Positions 54,710 through 64,000 of a DNA stretch of 64,000 bases are shown one piece after another (the stretch's first letter is position 1; each line of letters begins with the position of its first letter). The stretch is taken from NCBI GenBank assembly GCA_010909165.1, contig VJWM01000025.1, forward strand, positions 62,001-126,000. The letters are read 5' to 3'. Both the position numbers and the translations under genes were made by a program. Source of the DNA: Anthoceros angustus (Eukaryota > Streptophyta > Anthocerotopsida > Anthocerotales > Anthocerotaceae). The notes below the pieces were generated by a model, which was given only the letters and a program-made list of their open reading frames with translations, searched no databases and was not told the origin of the DNA.

Positions 54710-55584
54710 CCATGTTGTCCTCCTCCTCTTGGGCGCATCCTCGGAAGATCGCCCCTCTTGGCCGACATGTCCTCTATACTTGGCCTCTAGAGGGAGGTTC
54801 ACCTCCTTTGCCATATCCAACCTTGTGGACTGGGCATACTCCACTAAGCATGGGCGTGATGGCCACATCACACAGGTAGGGGCCGGATAACTCCTTATTG
54901 CTCGGGTGCCTCCTTCGCCTCCATTGTAACTCAACTTGTGGGTGTAGGATGTTCACAGGTACCTCCCTGTCTGTACCAAGCAAAACAAATCTAATATGCA
55001 AGTATTGCAAACCAATATGACAGAGAATAACTGCATCGTCACACATCCAGAACAAGCAAATTCCAACACATGCTCCGGTCATGATCCTGGTGAACATATT
55101 GCCAAATCTTTGGCCTCCTCACGCTTGTATTGCATATTTAAAGGGCCTCCTCACAAACACTCTAGTACCGTGTGCATCGATTCAGCTGGTTGTTGCATTG
55201 TAAAGGTCGACCCTGAAAATAATAATGAAGGCGTAGTGCCCAAGTTTGTGCGCTGGAACTTGCTTTTTCCTTGGGGTGATTGTGCTCCCAGTGTGAATGC
55301 GCATGGACATGAATGGCGAACGCTGATCCGCGTCCCATCTGAGACACAATTAGAATCGAATGGATCTCTCTCTTTCTCGAATGAAGAAATCGTGACAGAT
55401 TTCATAATTACACCGTACAAGGCATGACTTGAATGTTGCTGTCAAACTCGAAAGCATAACGTGTCTCTTTGACGGTCAGCAATGCAAAAAGCTACTCACT
55501 CCTTCAGGTGGTGTGGTCATACAGTACCTGGGGATCCTGCCTAGTCTTTTGGTAGAGTCATCTTCCGACAGCGGTCCCTGAACG
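54710..55584 (+). repeat. Third copy of the spacer module, upstream of PPR7
   Basis: Carries the CATGTTGTCC landmark, a decayed PPR tail at 55168-55215 and the conserved upstream block, ending at the PPR7 ATG. It matches 43523-44511 and 45164-46170. Confidence 0.8.
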
Positions 55585-57347
55585 ATGGCCACAGTATGGC
55601 AACCGGACCCGTTGTGGACCCAACAAATTGGGTGTGTACAGGGATCTAGAGGCTCCGCTCTCACCTCAGGAGTCAACCTGGCAAACAACCAAGCCTCCAG
55701 GTGCAGCAGTGTAAGGCCCAGCACTTCCACTTCCGAAAATGGGTGGTGGGGACGGATTTTCCAGCGATGGTCATCGCCAGGAGCAGGAGCACTTGTGGCA
55801 ACAATTTTTCTGGACCCTACCATGTGGTGGGACAACAGACGAGATAAGAAGAGCTCCCGTTCGCCTGACTTCCGGCGTAAGGGGTCCGGCGAGGTCCTGT
55901 GGTTAAACAACGTTTAAGCCAGCTTGGGTTGATGAGCAGCTCGTTTCCTTGGATACGCAGATGGGTCATGGTGCCTTTCCTTCCAAGTCGAGCTCTCCGG
56001 ATAAGCCTGAACCTGGCAGGCGTGAAGGGTCGGGAATGGGCGTCGTAACGGCTGGAACCGTGAGCATGTTATGTCAGCAGGGAAGCTTTCTGAGGCCGTT
56101 GGAGCCCTGGAATCTCTGGCGCAGACAGACTCTGTTTCTCAGTCTCTTTTGCTGTGCTGAAACTGTGTACAGCTAAGAAGGATTTGGTTGTGGGCGACGA
56201 GTTCATGATCTCACTGTCAAACTTGGGTATGAGTCATTCCTTTGGGGAACCATATCTTGCGCATGTATGCATGTGGAGGTAGGCTGCAGGAGGCCATGGA
56301 TGTGTTCACCAGGGTGGGCAAACCAGATGCCTTCATGTGGTCTTCCATAATCTCTGCATGCTAAGCATGGGAAACCTAGAGGCCATACAACTGTACCATG
56401 AGATGCGTAGGTCAGGAGTGAAGGCGGATGCTCACGTCTTGTAGCTGCCCTTCAAGCTTGTGCATTTGCCGCCGACTTGGAATCTGGCAGAAAGTGCACT
56501 GTGATGTGCACAGTGGCATTCCTACTAACTTGTTTGTTGGCAACTGCCTGGTGGACATGTATGCAAAATGTGGCGAACTGAAAGATGCACGCCAGGTTTT
56601 GACAGCATGGCCACAAAGGATGTGGTGACATGGAATGCCCTGATTGCTGGGTATGCACAGCAAGGCTCGGCCAAGAGGCGCTTGTGTATGGACAAATGGA
56701 GCAGGGCCTTGATTTTGGCTGACCATGTTACTTTTGCTTGCCTTCTGAAGGCCTGTGCAAGCACTGGTGCCTTACAGAAGGGCAGGCAGCTGCACTCACA
56801 GATTGTGAAGAGGACTGCTGGATGTAAGTGTTGGCAACTGCCTGGTGGACATGTATGCAAAATGTGGTGAACTGGAAGATGCACGCCAGGTTTTGACAGC
56901 TTGGCCACAAAGGATGTGGTGACATGGACCGCCCTGATTGCTGGGTATGCAGCAACTCGCCTGAGGCTTGTTCTGTATGGACAAATGGAGGAGGGGCCTG
57001 ATTTTGGCTAACATGTTACTTTTGCCTTCTGAAGGCCTGTGCAAGCACTGGTGCCTTACAGAAGGGCAGGCAGCTGCACTCACAGATTGTGGAGGACTGC
57101 TGGATAACATGTGGTGGGCACCTGCCTGGTGGACATGTATGCAAAATGTGGTGAACTGGAAGATGCACGCCAGGTTTTGACAGCATGACACAAATGTGGT
57201 GACATGGAATGCCCTGATATCTGGTATGGTGCTTGACGAAGGTCACAAGGCACTAGCTTGTTTTGAGGAGATGTTAGTGGCCGGAATTCAGCCTGATGAT
57301 GCAACTTTACTTGCCTTCTAGTAGCATGCAGTCATGAGGACTGGTGG

Positions 57348-57809
57348 TTGAGGGTCAAGCACTTTGATTCCATGGCTGAACAGCATGGCATCACGCCTAC
57401 CACTGAACATCACAATTGCATGATTGATCTTCTTGGGCGTGCAGGCCATCTAGATGAGGCAGAGAAGATGCTATTGTCATGTGAGGGCCAAAGTAATGTG
57501 GTGGGCTTGACGTCTTTGTTGAATGCCTGCAAAAGTCATGGGGATATAACGAGGGCTTTCCGGTGTTTTGAAAGAATTATTAGGCTGGACCCTCAATGGG
57601 CGCCTGCGTATGTGCTCATGGCCAAAGCCTACGCCGATACAGGTAGGTGGAGCGATGTAGACAGGATTGAAACCCAGAGAATGGCAGCAGGAGCTAATAA
57701 GAAACCTGCAGTGGCGACCATTGAGGTGAAGAAGCAGGTACATACATTTGCGGTGGGAGAAAGAAGAGATGATCTTGCACTTGAAGGTAGAGCACGAATG
57801 CACGTCTGA
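57348..57809 (+). CDS. PPR7 S2-E1-E2-KP open frame
   Basis: The 153-aa frame holds GRAGHLDEAEKMLLSCEGQS, LLNACKSHGD, FERIIRLDPQWAPAYVLMAK, then NKKPAVATIEVKKQVHTFAVGE. The KP motif is intact. The frame is lost at 57785, just before the catalytic segment. Confidence 0.8.
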   Translation: MRVKHFDSMAEQHGITPTTEHHNCMIDLLGRAGHLDEAEKMLLSCEGQSNVVGLTSLLNACKSHGDITRAFRCFERIIRLDPQWAPAYVLMAKAYADTGRWSDVDRIETQRMAAGANKKPAVATIEVKKQVHTFAVGERRDDLALEGRARMHV

Positions 57810-57826
57810 AGCAGGAAGGAGGCCAC

Positions 57827-58102
57827 ATGCCTCACACAAAGTTGGTGTTGAAGCCACTGTCTGAGAAGGAAAAGGAAGATGCGCTTTGTGGGCATGCTGA
57901 GAAGCTAGCTCTGGCGTTTGGTCTGTTGAACACTCCCAGTGGGACACCTCTGGTGGTAACGAAGAATCTACGCATGTGCAGTGACTGCCACAGTTCCACG
58001 GAGATTATGTCAAGGCTTGAACAGAGAGACATTGTTGTGAGAGATGGGTACCGTGTGCATCGATTCGCAGCTGGTTGTTGCAGTTGTAAAGGCCGACCGT
58101 GA
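57827..58102 (+). CDS. PPR7 catalytic DYW:KP segment, open frame
   Basis: The 91-aa frame has the full HxE-x25-CxxCH signature (GHAEKLALAFGLL, CSDCH), the second zinc set (HRFAAGCCSC) and ends GRP. It is identical in protein to the end of PPR1 over most of its length, which suggests recent conversion or duplication. Confidence 0.85.
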   Translation: MPHTKLVLKPLSEKEKEDALCGHAEKLALAFGLLNTPSGTPLVVTKNLRMCSDCHSSTEIMSRLEQRDIVVRDGYRVHRFAAGCCSCKGRP

Positions 58103-58465
58103 ACTTGAACAAGTAGTCCGTGCCCAAGTTTGTGCATCGGAGAACATTTCTTTTTTCCTTAGGGGAGAATGTGCCTGATTAACACATGGACATGGATTGC
58201 TAACGCTGATCCGCCTCTCATCGTAACAGACACCATCAGAATCGAATGAATCTTCTCTTTCTGGAACAAAGAAACTGTAGACAGATTTTTCGTAGATGGA
58301 AGCGTGAGCCGATTGCCTCCCAAACTCCGAGACCATTATGTGTGTGGGTAAGCAATTCAGAACAGTCTGCTCACTCGTCAGGGTGGTGCAGACCTGCATC
58401 AGTACCTGGATCTGCTTTGTCTTTTTGTTAGAGTAATCTTCCGACAGCAGTCTTCCTTAAGCATT

Positions 58466-60667
58466 GCCACAGTATGGCAACCGGACCCTGTGGACCCAAC
58501 AAATTGGTGTGTACAGGATCCTTGTAGGAGCTCCGCTCTCATAACGTCAGGGGTCACCTGGCAAACTCAACTCCAGGTGCGGCAGTGGAGCCAGCACTTC
58601 CAGTTCAATGGGTGGGTGGGACAGAAGTTCCAGTGACGGTCGTTGCCAGGAGCAGGAGCACTTGTGGCAACAATTCTTTTTGGACCCTACTTTGTGGTGG
58701 GATAACAGACGAGATAACGTGTTGATGACCTGATCGTTTCCTTGGATACGCAAATGGGTCATGTTGCCTCTCCTTCCAAGTCGACCTTTCCGGATAAGTC
58801 TAAACCTGGGAGGCGTGCAGGATCGGAAATGGGCGTCGTAACGGCTGGAACCGTCAGCATGTTATCTCAGGTAGGGAAGCTTTGTGTGGCCGTTGAAGCC
58901 CTGGAATCTCTGGCGCAGACAGACTATGCAATCCCTCAGTCTCTGTTTTACACTGTGTTGAAACTGTGTACAGCTATGAAGGATTGGGTTGTGGGCCGAC
59001 GAGTGCATGATCTCGCTGCGTACGATTCGAATGCGTACTTGGGGAACCATATCTTGCGCATGTATGCATGTGGAGGTAGGCTAGACCAGGCCATGGATAT
59101 GTTCACCCGGGTCGGGAAACCGGATGCCTTCATGTGGTCTTCCATAATCTCCGCATATGCCAAGCATGGGAAACCTAATGAGGCCATACAACTGTACAAC
59201 GAGATGCGTAGGTCAGGAGTGAAGGCGGATGCTCACGTCTTTGTAGCAGCTGCCTTCACGCTTGTGCCACCGACTTGAATCTGGCAGAAAAATACTTGTG
59301 TGCTGGCATTCCTAACTTGTTTGTTGGCAACTGCCTGGTGGACATGTATGCAAAATGTTGAACTGAAACGCCAGGACAGGCCACAAAGGTTGGTGACATG
59401 GAATGCTCTCATATCTGGGTATAAAATGTGGTGAACTGAAGATGCACGCCAGGTTTTGACATGAAGCAAAGAATGTGGTGACATGGAATGCCCTGATTGG
59501 TGCGCAAGGCTCTGGACATGAGGCGCTTGTTCTGTATGGACACATGGAGTAGGAGGGACGCATTTTGGCTGACAATTTTACTTTTGCTTGCCTTCTAAAG
59601 GCTTTTGCAAGCAGTGGTGCCTTACAGAAGGGCAGGGAGCTGCACTCACAGATTGTGGAAAAAGGACTGCTGGATGTCATAATGGTGGGCACCTGCCTTG
59701 TGGACAAGGATGCAAAATGTTGTGAACTGGAAGATGCACGCCAGGTCTTTGACAGCATGATCACAAAGAATGTGGTGACATGGAATGCCCTTATATCCGG
59801 GTATGGAACTTGTGACGATGTCAGAGAGCACTAGCTTGTTTCGAGGAGATTTTAGCAGCCGGTGTGCAGCCTGATAGTGCTACGTTTAACTGCCTTCTAG
59901 TGGCATACAGTCATGAGGGACTAGTCTGCGCGGGTCGACAGCTCTTTGAATCCATGGCTGAACAGCATGGCGTCAAACCTACTATTGAGCATTACCATGA
60001 TCTGGGGCGTTCAGGCCATTTAGATGAGGCAAGAACATGTTTTATCATGCGAGGGCCAAAGTGATATTGTAGGATTGATGCCTGTTGAATGCCTGCAAAA
60101 GACACGGGGATATAGAGAGGGTGATGTGGTGTTTTGAAAGCATTGTTAGTCTGGACCCTGAGCGGGCGTCTGCGCATGTGCTCATGGCCAATGCCTACGC
60201 AGATGCAGGGATGTGGACCGATGTACGCACGATTGAAACAGAGCGAATGGCTGCAGGAGCGAAAAAGAAACCTGCAGTGGCGGCCATTGAGTTGAAGAAG
60301 CAGGTACATACATTTGCGGCGGGGGAATGAAGGGAGGATATTGCGCTCAAGTCAGAGCACGAATGCGCGTCTGAAGCAGGAAGGAGGCCATGTACCTCAC
60401 ACAAAGTTGGTGTTGAAGCCCCTGTCGGAGACGGAAAAGGAAGATGCGTTTTGTGGGCATGCTGAGAAGCTAGCTGTGGCGTTTGGTCTCTTGAATACTC
60501 CGAGTGGCAACCTCTGGTGGTGACTAAGAATCTACGGATGTGCAGTGACTGCCATATTCCACGGAGATTATGCCAAGGCTTGAACAAAGAGACATCGTTG
60601 TAAGGGATGGGTATCGTGTGCATCGATTTGCAAATGGTTGTTGCAGAGTTGCAAGCGTCGACCGTGA
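58466..60667 (+). pseudogene. PPR8: most divergent and decayed PPR copy, DYW:KP type
   Basis: As in PPR6 the start reads ATTGCCACAG instead of ATGGCC (about 58465), and the WLNNVFKPAWVDEQL region is deleted. Frame 58742-59278 (178 aa) is clean: GVVTAGTVSMLSQVGKLCVA, LGNHILRMYACGGRLDQAMD, AYAKHGKPNEAIQLYNEMRR. About three PLS units follow with heavy damage at 59280-59560. The E/KP segment (60085-60330) reads KKKPAVAAIELKKQVHTFAAGE. Catalytic motifs are split (GHAEKLAVAFGLL in 60314-60523; CSDCH then a shift). With the shift corrected, the end would read RRP rather than GRP. Confidence 0.8.
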
Positions 60668-60750
60668 ATAATGAATAGTTAGCGAGTGCTTAAGCTTGTG
60701 TTTACGGCAGAGAGTATTGTTTTTTGTTCTTCTTGGTGGATGTGTTTGCC

Positions 60751-61117
60751 TCACATTAACAGGTTTATCCCTTTCCAAACTTGAGACGGAGACACATCCA
60801 CTCACATTAACAGGTTTATCCCTTTCCAAACTTGAGACGGAGACACATCCACTCACATTAACAGGTTTATCCCTCTCCAAACTTGAGACATGGATGGGAA
60901 GACTCACTCATTCAGGTTTTCCTCCAAACTTGAGACATGGACACGGGAAGATTCATCCACTCACATTAACAGGGTTTTTCCTCTCCAAACTTGAGACATG
61001 GACACGGGAAGACTCATCCACTCACATTAACAGGGTTTTCCCTCTCCAAACTTGAGACATGGACACGGGAAGACTCATCCACTCACATTAACAGGTTTTT
61101 CCCTTTCCACGATTCTT
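60751..61117 (+). repeat. Minisatellite, units of 51 then about 61 bp
   Basis: Units start at 60751, 60802 and 60853 (period 51; landmarks TCACATTAACAGG, CCAAACTTGAGAC, ACACATCCAC), then continue with longer units that add ATGGACACGGGAAGA. The ORF across it is a translated repeat. Confidence 0.9.
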
Positions 61118-64000
61118 AGTCTCATCCACCTTGTCATCATAAAGTACACCATCAATGACATGAATCTCCTCTTGGATCGCGATTAGGAGATTTTATTATA
61201 AAAAAAGATCGTCATGACTTCTTGTGGACAAGGAGAGAATTGTGGACTCCCCCTTAGGAAGGTAATAGGCATATTTTTTTTTGTTTTCTTTAGTGTGTAA
61301 GAAGTGAAAAGGGAAATAGTTGAATAGGGGAATGGCGATGTAAGAGGATGATCACTGGCCTGACACGCTGGACGCCTAGGGGCCCACTAAACTCCGTGCA
61401 CATGGCATGGGAGGTAACTACGAAAAAGGGATGAGCGTAATAGTAAGAGGGCCAGCGTACGGTGAGAGAGGACGGCATGTAGAGGACCTGGACGCAGAGT
61501 TGCCAGGCACGTAATTCAAAGGCATTGCGCCAAAGGCGGCGTGTTAGAGTACACAATGCAGACTCAGGACCCAAAGAGTCCCACGCATGCACTCTCGACG
61601 CCTACCGAGAGAAGACTTCTCTTGACCATCTTCAACAATTTCAGTAGCCTCATGTCGCATTTTGGCTCTCTGGTGACATAGTGCCGAGCGGTCTGCACGG
61701 CCCATCATGAACTTGGGAGTATCCTTGCTCCTACTTGTGGATCAAATGTAACACAAGCATGGGACCAAGAAGGCAGATCCGAGTGCTGCAAACCATTTTA
61801 GAGACATGGATGTTTGGTGACTAGAGATGGGATGTCTCAGAAGACATCCAGAGAAGCCCAATGTCAAGACATTGACTGAGGGTTAGGACCTACATCTTCT
61901 TACTTAGCCATTTTCCTGAGAGATAGAGGTAGTTGCTTAAAGGGTCATTTGCCGAAAACATTCATGCGCCCATGCCTCATGCTTTCACCCCATCCCAACA
62001 AGACTGTGTGGTGTAGCCGGAAGGCATGCACAACATGTTAGCAGGTGGGACGCGAACTCCACCGAGTGTAGACTGGATAGAGTTGAAAGCAAGCACTCAC
62101 AAGAGTCGTGAGCTGTGAGATCCAGGCCTAAAGCGGCTGCACTGCAAGGCCCGTGGAGTGCTGTGGTATGGGTGTGAATCCATGATGCGCTCCGCCCATA
62201 AAGGCCTCCCAACCGTATTGGTATTGGAGAAGCTTTGAATTGGCTATGTAAGTGGAAAGCTCACCAAGGTAGCAAAGTTTGCCGGGGTGTCCCTGGACAT
62301 TGGTAGTACCAGGGCTTGCTGCCTGTGACCGGGCTGGGTGTGGATTCTGAACTGCACCTGGAGGGGGAGAGAGGGAAACACAGAGGAGAAGTCCAGGCGC
62401 ACGGACTAGCGGGGAGCAAATGAGGCAAGGAAGCGGGGGTGGGTCCACGATGGACTTTGGGGAAATGCACGTCAGACAGAGGTGAACCCCGAGGTCGGAG
62501 GGAGGGAGGCAACTCAGGTCCGGACAAAGAGGTGATTGCCCCAGGTCCGAATCTCATGTACAAGAGTTCTAACCGGAAGTGTTGAGAGTCCCCAACCAGC
62601 CAGGAAAAAGGATGGACAGACCATGCGGGACCTCCAGTAGCAAGGGCAGGAGGAGGACTTAATGGTCATGTAGCTTGTCTTATAGCAAGTGGCTCTTCAA
62701 CATTTTCCTCTCCAAACTTGAGACATGGACACGGAAGACTCATCCACCACATTCAGGTTTTTCCTCTCCAAACTTGAGACATGGACACAAGACATCCACC
62801 ACATTAACATCCTTCCAAACTTGAGACATGGACACGCGCTCATCCAAATAACATTTTCCTTACTTGAGGCATGGACAAAGACTCATCCACTCACAAACAG
62901 GTCCTTTCCAGATTAGTCTCATCCACTTTGTCATCTAAAGTACACCATCAATGACATGTTGGATCAGGATTAGAGATTTTATTTAAAAAAGATCGTCATG
63001 ACTTCTTGTCAAGGAGAAATTGTGACTCCCTTGAAGGTAATGGATAGTTTTCTTTTGTTAAGAGAAAAGAAATAATTGAATAGAATCATGGACAGAGGAT
63101 GAGGTTCATGGGACAGTAGCCTGAGTGGCAGCTAAACTCAGATGAAGTCATGGGAAAAGGTAACTTGCAGATGGGCGTGCAAGAGGGCCATGCACAGAGG
63201 AGGTTGCATGTAGAGGACCGGTCAGCAGATTGCATGTCTTTGATCCAGCTCGGACATCGAGAAGGCCGGCATTGAGTACACAATCAACTTGACCATGAAA
63301 AGGTGTTATCGCATGTTTGGTTAGAGAAGACCATTCTCTGACCATCTTCTCAACTACCTCAGATGACATGTGGGGTTTCTTAGTCATGGAGGGTTTGCAG
63401 GCCATCATTTCCAAGGAGTATTTGTCACCATACTGCATCAGCACAAGCATGGGACCGAAGGCCAGCTGGGACCCTGCACAATAAATTTTGGAATGATGTG
63501 GTGACAGAGATGGTCTTAGATTCTGTACATATGACTTGGAATGTCAAGATAGGGAAAGCAACTTGAGGTGTTGACCTACATTTCACCAGCCATCGTTGAG
63601 ATGCAGGAGTTGCTTAAAATATGTATTTCATTCTGGCGGGATGCTTGGGGTGCATTCCAATAAGACTGGTGTTTAAGCTGCACAACATGCACTGTGTGCT
63701 CAGGAGCAACTCCACAGTGTCAGTGGATAGAGTTGACAAGGCAAGCCTCACAAGTTCAGTGCAGATCATGTGTTGCGAAAAGTGCACCTGTATTCATATG
63801 TGAATTCATGGTGTCCTCTGTGGGCTTCAATGAGTATTGGTGCTAGAAGCCTCCTGCAAGTATGCTGAGTGAGCTCACAAGGTGGCATTTCCTGTCCCAG
63901 AATTGAACCAACTTGTCTACCCTCCTGTTGAGATTCAAGTCATCAAAGAGAGCTGCACAGAAAAGTCCTGACCCACACGGCAGCGCAGAGCAAATGAGGC
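60890..64000. repeat. Tandem duplication of about 1.8-1.9 kb, no recognised gene
   Basis: Bases from about 60890 to 62700 recur from about 62700 to the window end: minisatellite, then GTACACCATCAATGACATG (61144 and 62940), GATCGTCATGACTTCTTGT (61208 and 62991), GCACAACATG (62027 and 63680) and GAGCAAATGAGGC (62414 and 63988). The second copy is shorter through many small deletions. Minus-strand frames at 61290-61592 and 63148-63450 have no motif I can name. Confidence 0.8.
62700..62915 (+). repeat. Second minisatellite array
   Basis: CCAAACTTGAGACATGGACAC recurs with CATCCAC at intervals of about 50-60 bp, equivalent to the array at 60900-61117 but with many small losses. Confidence 0.8.

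Larger units (their letters stand above)
55585..58102 (+). pseudogene. PPR7: PLS-class PPR gene with intact DYW:KP C-terminus, frameshifted body
   Basis: ATG 55585 opens 110 aa (MATVWQPDPLWTQQIG to EVLWLNNV); a two-base loss at 55911 ends it. The MSSIISA-YAK site carries the same AC-stop break as PPR1 and PPR2 (56357). Only three S motifs are visible (56545, 56845, 57125), the fewest of any full-length copy. The E region is open at 57348-57809 and the catalytic end at 57827-58102. Confidence 0.85.

Noticed and set aside
60696-61055. 119-aa ORF with repeated GLSLSKLETETHPLTLT
   Set aside because: It is a translated 51- to 61-bp minisatellite with no start context or homologue.

Overview
This window is nuclear DNA from a land plant with a repeat-rich genome. 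The best clue to the lineage is a cluster of pentatricopeptide-repeat (PPR) genes whose DYW-type deaminase domain has a KP motif in place of the usual PG box and ends in Gly-Arg-Pro instead of Asp-Tyr-Trp. As I recall the literature, this DYW:KP class is restricted to hornworts, lycophytes and ferns, the plants with U-to-C organellar RNA editing. With the heavy retrotransposon load I favour a fern; this is inference.

Layout. 1-12.6 kb: a Ty1/copia element interrupted inside its reverse transcriptase by a complete, TSD-flanked 6.58-kb CACTA element (1014-7591). The copia 3' half, its LTR and a downstream minus-strand ORF are tandemly duplicated (7854-10164 and 10165-12614). 12.0-18.6 kb (minus strand): a degenerate Ty3/gypsy-like element with gag and CCHC knuckle, aspartic protease, a fragment resembling a C5-cytosine methyltransferase, integrase, a C-terminal PHD finger and an unknown ORF; RT and RNase H are deleted. 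19.1-21.1 kb: a second copy on the plus strand, fused to PPR sequence.

21.8-32.5 kb and 44.0-60.7 kb: eight related intronless PPR-DYW gene copies (PPR1-PPR8, my numbering). PPR1/2, PPR5/6 and PPR7/8 are head-to-tail pairs with spacers of about 350-370 bp. PPR3 is inverted and PPR4 is only an N-terminus. Each body holds a variable number of near-identical PLS triplets of about 300 bp. Most copies carry small frameshifts. 32.5-43.3 kb and 52.5-54.7 kb: a mosaic of AT-rich, non-coding repeat modules that recur with the PPR genes as larger segmental duplications. 60.75-64 kb: minisatellite arrays and a roughly 1.9-kb tandem duplication without recognisable genes.

If functional, the PPR-DYW proteins would be organelle RNA-editing factors: the repeats read RNA and the terminal domain edits. 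The window looks like a birth-and-death nursery for such factors, driven by segmental duplication, intragenic repeat expansion and transposon traffic. Many differences between repeat copies are short deletions, so part of the breakage could be uncorrected long-read error. Homology calls are from reading motifs by eye; no database search was run.
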